Source: Spinacia oleracea (taxonomy: Eukaryota; Streptophyta; Magnoliopsida; Caryophyllales; Amaranthaceae). From it: a stretch of 64,000 nucleotides of DNA. The position numbers were made by a program, and so were the translations under genes. Numbering within the stretch: position 1 is the stretch's first letter; each line of letters begins with the position of its first letter. Positions 11,838 to 24,480 of the stretch are shown here, piece by piece. The stretch covers positions 39,670,027 through 39,734,026 of the forward strand of contig NC_079491.1 of the NCBI RefSeq assembly GCF_020520425.1. The letters run 5' to 3'. The notes beneath the pieces are model-generated. The model was not told the DNA's origin, did not search any database, and was given only the letters and a program-made list of their open reading frames with translations.

Positions 11838-12400
11838 TGATGAATTAAAAAGTGATACCGCAAGTGCACGGTGTCTGTTGTTAGCAGATACTTAGGAAAT
11901 ACGGGTCGATCCCACAGGGAGACAAGTTCTATTAGTTTTTGCCCAATTAAATAAACTATTTCAGTAAACGAAAGTTGATTTTGATTTATAAACTAAAGAA
12001 ACTAAATCAATAATGTAATTGAGAATTTATCAATGAATTAAAGGTCTAGTGTAATACCTCGTATTTTTATAATATTTATAAATATATTTTATTATATTTA
12101 TAAAGCATTTTACGATTTATTAGCATTTAAATAATATTTAAATGTATTTAATGTATTTTAATTAATTAGAATATTTATTATTTTAATTAATTACGAAACG
12201 AATTTAATTCTTGAGTCGGAAAATTAAATGAGTTGCAAATGATTTTTAAAAGCTTCGGGTTTTAAATAAAAGTCCAGTTCGTTTTATTAATCAAGCCCAA
12301 TCCAAACAGTTTCATTTAAATCCTAAGCTAGCCCAATTCATTTAATTCCTAAGCCCAATTCAAATATCCTAAGCCTAGCCCATCAAGGGATTAGGGAGCC

Positions 12401-12408
12401 TATAAATA
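12401..12408 (+). promoter_or_regulatory. TATA box of D copy 1
   Basis: TATAAATA, followed about 80 bases later by the start of a CpG- and CT-rich block. Confidence 0.6.
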
Positions 12409-12616
12409 GGACTCCACATCATTAAATAAACCCCTAAAAATTCATAAAGCCCCTTTTTTATTTTTTGCACCTCACTCCTCTCCCTCTCTCCTCTCGTCCG
12501 CACGCACGCACACCCGTGCTCGTGCCCTTCGTGCGCTCGGCCTCACGCCCCGCACACTGCTCGTGCTCTCGTGCCTCGGCCTCACGCCCCGCACACTCGC
12601 ACGCCCCTCTCCCTCT

Positions 12617-12800
12617 CCTCGCGCCCAGCGCGCCCCTTGCTCTCTCTTGCTCGCGCACCAGCGCGCCCCTTGCCCTCTCTTGCTCGCGCACCAGCGCGCC
12701 CCTGCTCTCTCTCCCTCGCGTACGCAGCGCGCCCCTTGCTCCCTCCTCGCGCACATCAGCGCGCCCCTGCTGCCTCTCCCTCGCGCAGCGCGCGCCTGTG
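12617..12800. repeat. GC-rich minisatellite in D copy 1
   Basis: Degenerate tandem units of roughly 30-35 bp built on AGCGCGCCCCTTGCTC and CTCGCGCACC. Long open frames in several frames on both strands come from this composition and are not coding. Confidence 0.75.
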
Positions 12801-12840
12801 CCTCGTCCCTCGTCGCTGCGCGCACACCCACACACGGTTG

Positions 12841-12862
12841 GTGTGTGTGTGTGTGTGTGTGT
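12841..12862. repeat. (GT)n microsatellite
   Basis: Eleven GT dinucleotides just after the GC-rich block. Confidence 0.9.
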
Positions 12863-14615
12863 TGTTCGTGTTCGTTCTTGTTCAATTTTTCGCCCAATCA
12901 CCCTAATTCGTGATTGTTCCGTGCTATAGGCCGGATTGGTATAATTCTCTTCTTCCTTGCCTATTCTATTTAAATTCCGTATTTTAAATTATTATATTAA
13001 TATTGTTTTGAGAAATTAAAATGCTAGGAACCGGTTATGAATACCGTGGTTTGAGGATTTGTGTGTTGTGATTCATTAGGTTTGTTTTAATTATTAAAGG
13101 ATGAATTTTCAGATTTGTTTATTTAATAAAGCATGGATTTTTATGATATTAAACTAGTGTTATTGGGATTTTCAAGTTAGGGTTTTAACCTAGACCTAAT
13201 GAGTCAATTGATTAGCATAATTAGGTGATGATTTTAACTATGATAATCAATTATATTTTCAGATTTGAATAAAGGTTTAAAGTGTTGATTTTTATTGATT
13301 TTAAAGGCGGAAAAAGTAGGTTTTTGTACTAAGGATTGATTTTGCAAATTGAGACGACTTTATTATTGAAAAACGATTGAATTCTAAAGTCTAAAGGAAG
13401 CTTTAAATTTTATAAAGTTGCTGGAAATTTAATGAACATGGAAATAATTTAAGTTTCATTATTTTGATGATAGGAGGTGATTTCTAGTTGAGTGCTCATT
13501 ATTGCAAAGTGGCCCCTACGCTTAGGTATTCAAGGTACGTACAAGTCTAGGGCGACCACACCTTTTTGTCAATGACATTACATGATTGTTGATGTTGTGA
13601 ATTACATTATGTGGAATCATGTCTATTTTGATGAACGAGCATGTGATTTGTGATGTTGGATTTATTGAATTAATTGTTGAACAAGCATGTTGAGATTATT
13701 TTGAGTATGGATTTCATTGTCAATCATGTTGTTCAATATTTATGCATGTATGGTTCAATTCACATGCAAGGGATGGATTAATTATTTGTATGCTATTGTA
13801 CGGGATGTCTAGCATACTTTGAGCCATTTATTCGTACCTCGTTGTACTATTTATTTTACCACATGAAAAGGGTTAGCTCATGTAAGCCACCGCACATGTA
13901 GGGTTCAGTTGGGAATATTATGTATGAAATGAATTAGGATTTGTCGCGCAAGGGCACAACCCTCATGTTAATTTTCATGATGTGGAGTCTCACTTTGGTG
14001 AGGAGGAACATGGTAGTAATATCACAAGTGTCTTGCTTGGTTGATCACAAGTCTTAAAGCATTAAAATAAGATTATTTTGGTTGTCGTTTATTAATTGTA
14101 TGTGTGTATGTTGTCGAGTCTTGAGTTCGCCTTTATTAAAATATTAATAAACGTAAAGTGCAACCGGAACAAGCTTCAAAACTCTTGGAACGTATATACC
14201 TTGAGTATGAACAATGGGGGGGAGTCTTGCCGGAAAGCTCGTACTCCTACTAATGATACAAGACGTTGTTTCATTTATATTATGCGCAGGAATTCCGTCG
14301 GTATGGCCCGACACTCGGTATGGCCCGATTTTATTATTATTATATTTGGTGTTTGGTTGGCTCTCATCACCTTTTTCCCTTTGTGGATTATTCTTTTGGC
14401 CCGTTCGAAGCTTATTCTAATTAAATTGTGAGTCAAGAGTCGAGTCTTGTATCTCATGATTGTTTGATTTGTTATTATATGGCTTTTGCATGTTGATTAG
14501 TATTTCGTGAGTGATGCATGCTTAGTTTCATTTCTCTATGCTTGTAAGTACTCAGCTTTTGCTGACTACGTGCTTTGTGTGTTTCCGGTCATGGCCTTTG
14601 CCTTAATGAACCTAT

Positions 14616-15998
14616 TGAAGGAAATAATGCCCTTGGTCCAAGTATGCATTCTATGTTAAGTCTAATAAATGCGGTTCATTATTAATTAACAAGTTAATAA
14701 TTCAGTGAGATCAAGTGAGCTGAATGCCTAGCTAGAGGCCGCTTCAGTTCAAGTGGAATTAATGATATTAATCCACAGCTTACTCTTGACTGAACCCGTA
14801 GGGTCACACAAATAGTACGTAAACGGATCAAGTATTTAATGGCATTAGATACTCCATCTATGGATATTCGGAATCGACGGATCTTGGTTTCAGTGGGAGC
14901 TGAGATCGTCACAGGCAAGAAATGAATACTCCGGAAACGATGATATTGCCGGAAACGGAAATATGGATCGTATCGGAAATATAAATATTATCCAAGTCGT
15001 AGATGTTGCCGGAAACAGAAACATGGTACGTATCGGAAAATATTATCGAAAATGGAAATATTGCCAGAATCGGAAATATTGCCGGAAACGGAAATATTGT
15101 CAGAATCGGAAATATTATCGGAATCGGAAAATAATTCCGGAAATGGAAATATTAAATATTTGTTCGAAACGGAAATTTATTCCGGAATCGGAAATATTAA
15201 ATATTGTTCGTATCGGAAATGAATTCCGGAATCGGGAATTTAATCGGAAGCGTATCGTACGAATTAGCATCGGACGAGGCCCGCTAGACGAAGGCCCAGC
15301 ACGAAGCCAGGCCGTCGCCCAGCGAGCCAACGCACACCAGCGCACGCCAAGCCTCGACCAGGCCCAGCGCAAGGCCAGGCCCAGCCAAGGCCTTGGGCGC
15401 GCGCGCGCGGAGCGCAGCAACGGGCCGAGCGCTGTGCGCCTAGCGTGGGCCGCAAGGCTTGCGCGGGTGTACGGTGCTCGTGCATTGCATGTGCGGGAAT
15501 CCTGAAGCAATCAGAATTCGAAGTGTGATTAAATCCTAAAACTATTAGATAATGATTATTTAATTAGAGTCCTAGTAGGGTTATAATTAAATAAATTAGT
15601 ATCCTAATAGAATTCCAATTCCTTTTCCATACCTCTATAAATAAAGGCCTAGGGTCATTATTTATATACAGATTATTCAAGTATTCAAAGTGAGTTTTTG
15701 AGAGAAAATTCAGACACATTTCTTACCTAAGAGTGCCGAAAATCTTTAGTACCTTAAGGGCGATTCTAGTTGGTCAATCTTAAGGCGGATCCGGACGTGC
15801 TGTGGACTATCTACTGAGGGACGACACTTGGAGTCCTAAAGACTTGTTCTTGTTCGGTTCGGGCGCAGCTAGGGAAGGCACGCAACAAAGAGTATGCATC
15901 TAAACTATGCTATATGATTATGTGTAAATAATATGTATTCCTGGCTAAATGGTTTTCCCGCATGATTTATGAATTGTCATATGTATCATAACCTAACA
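14616..15998 (+). mobile_element. Solo LTR of copia family C
   Basis: 1383 bp, TGAAGGAAAT...CCTAACA, flanked by perfect CCTAT (14611-14615; 15999-16003). Strongly similar to the LTRs at 39976-41370 and 55488-56865. Contains an 18-bp-period GGAAAT repeat tract (about 14945-15240), a CpG-rich block (15270-15500) and a TATA box at 15636. Confidence 0.93.
15636..15643 (+). promoter_or_regulatory. TATA box of solo LTR C
   Basis: TATAAATA, about 140 bases after the CpG-rich block. Confidence 0.6.
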
Positions 15999-17724
15999 CC
16001 TATGATGATCCATCATTTGCACTTGCATTGTTGGGGAGTAGATTAATATAGCAGGTTGGTAGATCAAGTACGATCGAAATCATGTGGCTTGGGATGATTG
16101 AGAGAGTTGCATGTTTTCGTTCCTCGAAACTATTTTGTTTAACTTTATTTTAATTATGTTTGAAATATTTGAATTACTTATACTTTGGGTTTTGGGCCAT
16201 TATGGTTCCAAATTGTAGGAGGCCTCAACATTAAATTTATTATGTTTTTAAAAGTTAGTTGACATTAAATTCCGCTGCGTAATTCTGGTAATAGCCTTAG
16301 CCGTTATCACGGTGGCGGTAATGCTTTAGTAATTCCTTTATTTTAAGTTGGAAAATGGTTTTATAAAAGCAATGAATTATTAGGGTGTTACATCTAGGGC
16401 GTCTGTTCGGTTCACCATGCTTATACCAATCCAAGAACACAAATCAATTCGGAAATAAATAAACTAAGCCGAGTAATTAAAGTACATGCTAATCCTACGG
16501 TCGGGTCTTAACACTTTCAATTCAACATATGCAGTACGGTCGCTAACATAATCAGAATTGGCAATTGCACTAAGCCTCTAAAAATACGATCTTTCGATTC
16601 TAATTCCTATTAGCTAGATAATCAATTCATGAAATTGGCCAATAACATGAATCAACAATTAAAACAAATCAATCGGAATACTCAAGCAATAATCTATAAA
16701 TTAACAAACTTTATGCATAATAATCATGGTATAAACATGGCTTCCCTTACTTAGCCCTAGAATAAAACTACTCGCTCATAATTGAATTAACAAGCATGAA
16801 ATAAATAAAAAACAAGATTCATAATCAAAGGACGAATTAATCTAAGAAACGAAAACAATAAGAAAGAATTAAAGCAAAAGAAATTATGAAAAATACCTTA
16901 GATTGATGAATTGAATTAATGAAAAGCTAGGGTTCAACAATGGAAAAAGGGAAGAATAGAAAACTAAAACTGACGTGAAAGTGTTCTAAGGAATTGAAAA
17001 ACGTAAAAAAAAATAAAAACATAAGGGAATACATTAATTCCCTTGAGGTATTTTAGTGTTTCCTAAATTCTAAACAAAAAAGGAAAATAATAATAATTAC
17101 ATAAGTTATCATTTAATTGAACGATCACGCGAAACGACGCAACGAACCCGCGTGGAAGTAGCTGGGCAGAGAAACCAGCGGGCCCGCTGGTGGGTCGCTG
17201 GTTTTCGCGCCCAAGGGGAAGATTGGGCCATCATTTTGGGCTTCGGGCGAATCGGATAGTCGTGCCATCTTGTTTATGTCATAACTCTTGTTCTACAATG
17301 CCTATAAGGACGTGTGACCTGTCATTGGAAAGCTCTTGAAGTCTACTTTCTAGGCCAATAAAGATCGCCTCATTCCGACATGTAGAACTTGAGATATCAT
17401 CAAAAGAGTGAACGCTTGTCCGTTTTGATGCTTAGAAAAATAGCGTTTAGCTTCGTTGTTGACTCAAAATTATCCCTAGGGATATGCAATGATCCTCGAG
17501 TCAACATTCCATCCGTTCATCATCCAAATCAACTCATAACACTCCGAAAGCATCCAAATGACCGTAAAATCACCTGAAACATTAAGAAAACACAAACGGG
17601 GCGTAATAGAGTACGACAACGATAACTTATGCAAATGTGATCCTAAATGCAACTAAAATGATATAAATGCCTAATAATGCAACCTAAATGCGCCTAAAAT
17701 ACCCTATACAAATATGACTCATCA

Positions 17725-19709
17725 AATTCCCCCAAGCTAGACTGTTGCTTGTCCCCAAGCAACACTAAACCAAAGATAGAGAAACAAGACGCACATGACT
17801 TTCATAAAACCATGGTAAGACCAACCTAACTCTCGAGCAAACAATCAAACAGAGTTATTGAGACAGAAATCTAGCTCGGATACAAATAGAACCACAAAGC
17901 ATCATGATCCACAATTGAAACAACCAAGCTTAGCCACAAACTATTCTCAATCAAGTTAGTCGTTGCCGCATACCTTGTAGAATATAAATATATGATGCAA
18001 CATGGGGTAAGATGACAATAGCAAGAAACGATTTTCATTCAATCATAAAACAAACATGCCGATCAAGAGGTCTTTATAATAAGCTTGTAATGGGGCTAGG
18101 TGAAAAGGAAGGGTAGGGTATAATTTGGGAAAAAGTGGGAGTAAGGTCCAACTTGGGGAGCAAAGGTGAACTACATGCGTCGGCATGATAATGCCGAAAA
18201 TCCAAATCCATCGAACCATGAAACCCGAACAATCAACCAAGTTATAAACAAGGGGAAGAACATAATATAGTGTCAATGATCTTTGTTCAATCCCCTTTCC
18301 TTGCCTTCAAACTATATGCAAAATCGAAAAACATATTTTTGATTTTATTTTGATTTTTCTATTTTTTTTTTCTTTTTTTTCTAATTTTTTTTTTCTTTCA
18401 AATTTGAGATGAAATAAATTGATGAAAATGAAAGTACAAAAATAAATACTAATGCTAACTGTTACAAGCTTGGGTGCCAACAATAATATACACCATTTCC
18501 AAACCACAAATCCAAACATAGCCTCGAACCACGATCTATTGGCTTAGGGTGCCAATCAATCAACATTAATGAAACCATTACGAACACCGAAGCTCCCCCA
18601 AGCTAGACTCGGGACAAGTAACCAACGGGGCTAATAGGGCTCAATTTTGTGGAGTTAAAAAGAATAAACGGACAAGGCTACAACATGGGTATGAAAGGCA
18701 TGAACTGATGTTTCTAAATTCGTCTGAAGGCTTCCTAAGAGAATGGCCTCTGTCATATGCGGCATGCGTGAGTTGCAACTAAACTACTAATGAATCCCAA
18801 GCCAAAATCATACGATAACAAGTCACATCAATCACACAAACACATAGTAAGGTGACCTACAGGATAATTAGCTAGCTATTCTTGACACGAGACCAACATC
18901 TTACCGCATACCATTCAATTGGTTCACACAATGCCAAGAAGTTATCAATGTATAGCACAGCCGACTGAATTTCAGAATCATAACTAAGTTCCAAAGAAGC
19001 TCAAGAGAGTTAAGTAAAGTCCGGACACGGTTTGAAAGTCAAATACACAATGCAGGGTATAAAAACATATGAACGCAAGTAAAACTGCAACTAAGTTTAT
19101 CAATATTACTAGGAAAGCAGTACATTTTTTTCGTTGTACGTAAACTCCCACCCCTAGTGAGTGGTACAAAGCGCACAACACCTACAAAACAAAAGAAAAC
19201 TAGACTGAAGTGCAACTAAGATGCGCAAATCGATGATGACAAATATCCTCCCCCAATCTAAACAACATATTGTCCTCAATGTGAACAAAGAGGGTGCAAA
19301 AAACAGAAAATTGAGAATAAGGGAAAAGGACAACTCACAAACAAGGAGCTTATCACTAAAGGCTTTGACGTCACTGCCGCGATATGGTAATGAAACTAGC
19401 CAAGAAACCTGACAACGATCGTCCCTAAAGAGATATTTCATCACTTAAGCACACATTAGGTTGTTAGTAAATAAAAAAAAGGAATTAAAACAGTAAACCA
19501 GGTTGCCACCCGGTAAGCGCTGGTTTTTAAGGTCCCGCTCGACCCTACTCAAATTGTTAATCAGAAGAATCCAACGCCTTTAGTAATTTATCAAATGCCC
19601 CTGCAAACATGTCATTGAGCACTACATATGGCTTAATTAAAACCACATTCATCCTCTCAAATAGGGTATTAGATAAACAAGCAGAAAAATCAAAAGAAAA
19701 AGAAAAACT
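17725..19709. other. Interior of element E, no genes
   Basis: 1985 bp. A polypurine-tract-like motif lies at 17725-17739 (minus strand) and a similar CCCCCAAGCTAGACT motif recurs at about 18595. Simple T/A-rich runs at 18355-18420. No reading frame with recognisable protein. An A/G-rich run abuts the right LTR (19685-19708). Confidence 0.7.
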
Positions 19710-21245
19710 TGATGAATTAAAAAGTGATACCGCAAGTGCACGGTGTCTGTTGTTAGCAGATACTTAGCAAATACGGGTCGATCCCACAGGGAGACAAGTT
19801 CTATTAGTTTTTGCCCAATTAAATAAACTATTTCAGTAAACGAAAGTTGATTTTGATTTATAAACTAAAGAAACTAAATCAATAATGTAAATGAGAATTT
19901 ATCAATGAATTAAAGGTCTAGGGTGTCTGTTCGGTTCACCATGCTTATACCAATCCAAGAACACAAATCAATTCGGAAATGAATAAACTAAGCCGAGTAA
20001 TTAAAGTACATGCTAATCCTACGGTCAGGTCTTAACACTTTCAATTTAACATATGCAGTACGGTCGCTAACATAATCAGAATTGGCAATTGCACTAAGCC
20101 TCTAAAAATACGATCTTTCGATTCTAATTCCTATTAGCTAGATAATAAATTCATGAAATTGGCCGATAACATGAATCAACAATTAAAACAAATCAATCGG
20201 AATACTCAAGCAATAATCTATAAATTAACAAACTTTATGCATAATAATCATGGTATAAACATGGCTTCCCTTACTTAGCCCTAGAATACAACTACTCCCT
20301 CATAATTGAATTAACAAGCATGAAATAAATAATAAAAACAAGATTCATAATCAAAGGACGAATTAATCTAAGAAACGAAAATAATAAGAAAGAATTAAAG
20401 CAAAAGAAATTATGAAAAATACCTTAGATTGATGAATTGAATTAATGAAAAGCTAGGGTTCAACAATGGAAAAAGGGAAGAATAGAAAACTAAAACTGAC
20501 GTGAAAGTGTTCTAAGGAATTGAAAAACGTAAAAAAAAAAAAAAAAAATCCAACATTAATTCCCTTGAGGTATTTTAGTGTTTCCTAAATTCTAAACAAA
20601 AAAGGAAAATAATAATAATTACATAAGTTATCATTTAATTGAACGATCACGAGAAACGACGCAACGAACCCACGTGGAAGTAGCTGGGCGGAGAAACCAG
20701 CGGGCCCGCTGGTGGGTCGCTGGTTTTCGCGCCCAAGGGGAAGATTGGGCCATCATTTTGGGCTTCGGGCGAATCGGATAGTCGTGCCATCTTGTTTATG
20801 TCATACTCTTGTTCTACAATGCCTATAAGGACGTGTGACCTGTCGTTGGAAAGCTCTTGAAGTCTACTTTCTAGGCCAATAAAGATCGCCTTATTGCGAC
20901 ATGTAGAACTTGAGATATCATCAAAAGAGTGAACGCTTGTCCGTTTTGATGCTTAGAAAAATAGCGTTTAGCTTCGTTGTTGACTCAAAATTATCCCTAG
21001 AGATTTGCAATGATCCTCGAGTCAACATTCCATCCGTTCATCATCCAATTCAACTCATAACACTCCGAAAGCATCCAAATGACCGTAAAATCACCTGAAA
21101 CATTAAGAAAACACAAACGGGGCGTAATAGAGTACGACAACGATAACTTATGCAAATGTGATCCTAAATGCAACTAAAATGATATAAATGCCTAATAATG
21201 CAACCTAAATGCGCCTAAAATACCCTATACAAATATGACTCATCA
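19710..21245 (-). repeat. Right LTR of element E
   Basis: Uninterrupted 1536-bp LTR followed by the duplication AGTCC. A poly(A) run at 20530-20548 differs in length from the left copy. Confidence 0.92.
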
Positions 21246-22846
21246 AGTCCCTAGCCAAGATCAAGCCTTCCCTTATTGCAAATTTTTTTGCTTCCAGATG
21301 AGTAATGGCATGAAATTTAGCAGAGAACCCCATAAACAAGGCTCACGTTAGCCTTCGAAAAACACCACCACCTCCTGCTTCATTCAACCCCTTCAATGCT
21401 TCATCTGTATTCAACTTTAAAAACTCATCTAGGCGGTCCACTGTTGATTGCAATTTGTAGCCTGATTTTCTTTCCCCTTGCCATTAGTCTAGATATTTTA
21501 ATAAGTAAAACAGTGGGGTTTGGTAGATATTTTAATAAGTAAAACAAGTGGGGATCATGTCATTTTAGGGGGTAGGGGGTGGAGTGTAGTTCTGAAATTA
21601 TTTGTTTAATTAGATGGATCTGGGAAAAAAATATGATTAGTGCATTGCAAATCTACACAGAAAGAGAAAAAGATTGAAAGGGGAATCTCATTTTCTGCTA
21701 AAAAGTAACAGTGTTCCTAGATTTCCAGATGTGCCAAAAAGTCACACAAAAGGTATTTTTCCATTTCTCATCCCTAGTAAGATTAAATTTTATCCACTCC
21801 GCACAACTTGAATTATTGAAGAAAATTTTAAGATAACAACCAGGGATCTTAAAACGTTTAAAGATATAAGTCAACAAAACACTCGAGTTATAACAATCTC
21901 TAAAAAGATGGAGATGCGTTTTAGCAGCCAAACCACATCTGACACAGATAGAAGAAAGGAGAAGAATGAATTTAGAGATTCGTCAGCCATCAAAAGGATT
22001 TCATGAATACAATTCCACATCTAAATGTTATATTCAAAGGGAGCTTTAATTTTCCAAAGAGACTTCCAGGGAAAAAAAATAGGATTAGGGTTAAAAGCAA
22101 GGATAACGAAAGATAATAAGAAAATTCTATATTAAACTTTTCATCATTAGAAAGATTCGATCTATTAAATTCATTTGTATCCAAATCTCGAGAAAAAGGA
22201 GTTGCCAAAATCTTATCTTTAATATGGTCTGGGATGACATGAGTTATATCATTAATGCATATACCACCGCCTGTTACGAATAATATGATACATAAAACCA
22301 ATGAGCCTTCGAATTTGGCACTTCCACATTGATAAGAGTATACAAAGGCCCATCTCTCCATAAAGGCGATTGAGAGGGATTAGGTTGACAATAACAAAAA
22401 TCAGAGTTTTTGAAATATTTCTCATTAAAAAGAAGGACGCAAAACATATAGGGTTTATTAAGGATAGTCCAACCAACTTTTTCATAAAAGCTATATTGCA
22501 TTCCTTCAACATCTTAATTCCTAATCCATCCATTGGGCTTTGTAACATTATCCAAGAGGTACGAGGAATATATTTAGAATAATCAACTCTTTTTTTAATC
22601 TTTTGCAGGTTTTTTCAATATTCAAAATCTCCTAAGTAAGAAAAATGGAATTTTGCATAGCATACAGATCGAGAATAAGCGTTCAGAACCGATTTAATTA
22701 AAGTACCTCTCCTGCCATAGTCGAAAGATTTTTGCATCCCTTAAACCTATCCAAGGTTTATCAAAAAGTCCAAAATAATTATCCAACTTTAGCTTATTCG
22801 GCCTAATTTCATCACCTAAATATATATTTACCATAGGAGGAAGAAA
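21246..22846 (-). pseudogene. L1-like LINE fragment: RT tail, zf-RVT, RNase H start
   Basis: Minus-strand order: a degenerate reverse-transcriptase C-terminal region (22846-22694), then the thumb signature GLGIKMLKECNIAFMKK (22582-22490), a zinc-binding-like segment (CVRCGLAAKTHLHLFRDC at about 21970-21900) typical of zf-RVT, and the start of an RNase H domain (LKLNTDEALKGLNEAGGGG, then ILARDL) that stops exactly at element E. Frameshifts and stops throughout, so not functional. It is cut at 22847 by element B; the upstream LINE part is not found to the right of B. Confidence 0.75.
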
Positions 22847-23195
22847 CTTTGTGTAGACGCCTACATTTGTCCCTAGGCCCAAAGCGGTGTGTTCGATGAT
22901 GAAACCAAACACTGCTTGACTAAGCTTTCCAAGTATGCGACGAACAACCTGTGACTGACTGAAAATCACGAAAACCATATTTTCATTTTTAGAAACTGCT
23001 ATTTATAGTAACTGCTATGCTACTGCTGTCCAGAATAGTAACCGTATAAGAATAATATTCAAGTGATTATGTTGCACTACAATTAATCATTGGATAAAGA
23101 ATAAAGAGTTGCACACCAACTAATATTCTAGAAGATTAAACCGTGAGTGCGATTCGAATAAAATCGAATAAATCTGGAAAAGTGGAAGTTAAACA

Positions 23196-24205
23196 TGTAG
23201 GGGAATACAGGTAAAACATATTAACGCAGCGGACTAATCCCCAAAGCCAGGAAGCATGTATAAAGTACAGATTAAGCAAACTTACATAGCGTGTTTCCCT
23301 AGTTCAACGAATCACGAACACGAACAAGAACTCCAAATGTCGTTCCTCTACTTAGTTCACCGACACGTTCAGATCCGTCTTGAGATTCATAGCTTAGACG
23401 TCACTCAAGATATTTTAGCTTTTAGAGAAGAACAGTTTGAACGGGGGCAAAGAGAGAATTAGGGTTTCTCTTTGATTAGGTTAAAACTGAAGTACGTAGA
23501 ATTAGTTGTGTGTTGTGTTGGAAAAACGTTAGGAGAGGTGGAGTGTTATAACCCTAAGGTTATAACATGACCGGCCAAGGCCTCGACCGGCCAGCTACAC
23601 GCACAAGCCCACGAAGCAGCGCGCACAAGGCAACGCAGCCGTAGGCCTTGGGACTCGCTTTTTGCTCACTGCTAGCGCTGCTGTCCGTGCGCGCCCAACC
23701 GCAGCCTTGCGGGCTTTGCTCTCGCTGCTAGCGAGCTGCTGGCTCGTTGGGCCTTGCGCGCTTGGCTCGATGGGCCGGCAGCCTCGTCTTGCTCGTTTCC
23801 GTGACCAATGCCTTACGGCTATTGTTTATCGTATAGTACTTGACGAATCACCGTCGTACAATACAATTATTCATTTCGCCTAGCTTACGAATATTCGCGA
23901 TACGATATACGATTCCGATCCAGCGTCATATCCTATATTTATGTTTTTCCGAACTAATTCCCGAAAAGCTATTAAATGAATTTCCGATTTATTTAATCCA
24001 ATGATCTGTTACATGCCACTGGTGTGACCTTATAGGTTCAGTCAAGAGTAAGCTATGAGCCTAATATAGATTAGAACTCATTGATCAAAAGCATTGCTCC
24101 AGCTAGCTGTTCCGATAACTTGATCTCACTGAATTAATTGTTCTTAATTAATCTGAATCTTGGTATTAGACTAATGCACCTTGGGTGAAGGACATATTTC
24201 CTTCA
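23196..24205 (-). mobile_element. Reversed solo LTR of a C-like copia family
   Basis: Read on the minus strand it starts TGAAGGAAATATGTCC and ends near CCCCTACA at 23196. Flanks AAACA and AAACT match 4 of 5. It shares with family C the stretch around the GACAAGAACTCC-type motif (about 23300-23400 here), and has a CpG-rich block (23570-23790). Confidence 0.65.
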
Positions 24206-24208
24206 AAA

Positions 24209-24410
24209 CTCCAGCGCTGGATGGCATGCACCACGAAAATCCCGGCGCACTAACACAAGCGCTATAATTTTATGGCGCTGCAATTTGGTTCTCACCTATT
24301 CACGCAAAAATAAATTTTTAATCCATATGTAAAATACAGATATGGCGCTGCATTGTTAAGCGCTGAAAATTTCCAGCGCTCCTGATCAAAGCGCTAGAAA
24401 TTTACAACAC
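24209..24410. repeat. GCGCT palindromic modules in the B LTR
   Basis: Two clusters of inverted GCGCT arms (24211-24288 and 24343-24408) separated by A/T-rich spacers of the AAAATTT kind. They occupy the position, just upstream of the TATA box, held by the 57-bp module in element A. Confidence 0.6.
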
Positions 24411-24472
24411 TGCTATGTGCTTTTCATAAAACTCACATTTCTTCGATATTATGTTATTTCAGCCCGTTACAC

Positions 24473-24480
24473 TATAAATA
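24473..24480 (+). promoter_or_regulatory. TATA box of the element B LTR
   Basis: TATAAATA, about 65 bases after a GCGCT-rich palindromic stretch (24343-24408). Confidence 0.65.

Larger units (their letters stand above)
12050..16392 (+). mobile_element. Solo LTR, family D copy 1 (long Ty3-type LTR)
   Basis: Starts TGTAATACC and ends GGTGTTACA, flanked by perfect TCTAG (12045-12049; 16393-16397). Net length 2955 bp after removing a nested solo LTR at 14616-15998. TATA box at 12401. Terminal motif and length resemble Tekay-type chromovirus LTRs (inference). No internal domain is present, so an LTR-LTR recombinant is likely. Confidence 0.82.
11838..17724 (-). repeat. Left LTR of element E (split by family D)
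   Basis: About 1539 bp after removing the insertion at 12050-16392 and one TCTAG. Nearly identical to the LTR at 19710-21245, with scattered single-base differences. Confidence 0.9.
11838..21245 (-). mobile_element. Element E: coding-free LTR retrotransposon with nested insertions
   Basis: Two LTRs (11838-17724 interrupted; 19710-21245) with identical termini TGATGA...TCATCA flank 1985 bp of interior. Target duplication AGTCC at 11833-11837 and 21246-21250 is perfect. The interior has no coding sequence. Orientation is inferred: next to the LTR at 17724 the minus strand reads AGCTTGGGGGAATTT, a typical polypurine tract, and the AAGCGCTTACCGGGTGGCAA-like motif near 19520 resembles the stretch after integrase in Ty3 elements. 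No primer site was recognised at the opposite junction, so polarity remains uncertain. Confidence 0.88.

Noticed and set aside
12458..12929. Long overlapping open frames on both strands, Arg/Ala/Leu-rich
   Set aside because: They lie in a CpG-rich minisatellite within the D LTR. Open frames in several frames at once reflect composition, and there is no domain.
14963..15510. Frame of 180 residues with RNRKYC-like repeats, also at 40324-40878 and 55836-56372
   Set aside because: Translation of the 18-bp repeat plus CpG block of the C LTR. The unit is a multiple of three, so frames stay open by arithmetic.
17389..17577. 62-residue frame duplicated at 20910-21098
   Set aside because: It lies in both LTRs of element E; duplication is due to the LTR pair, and no protein family fits.
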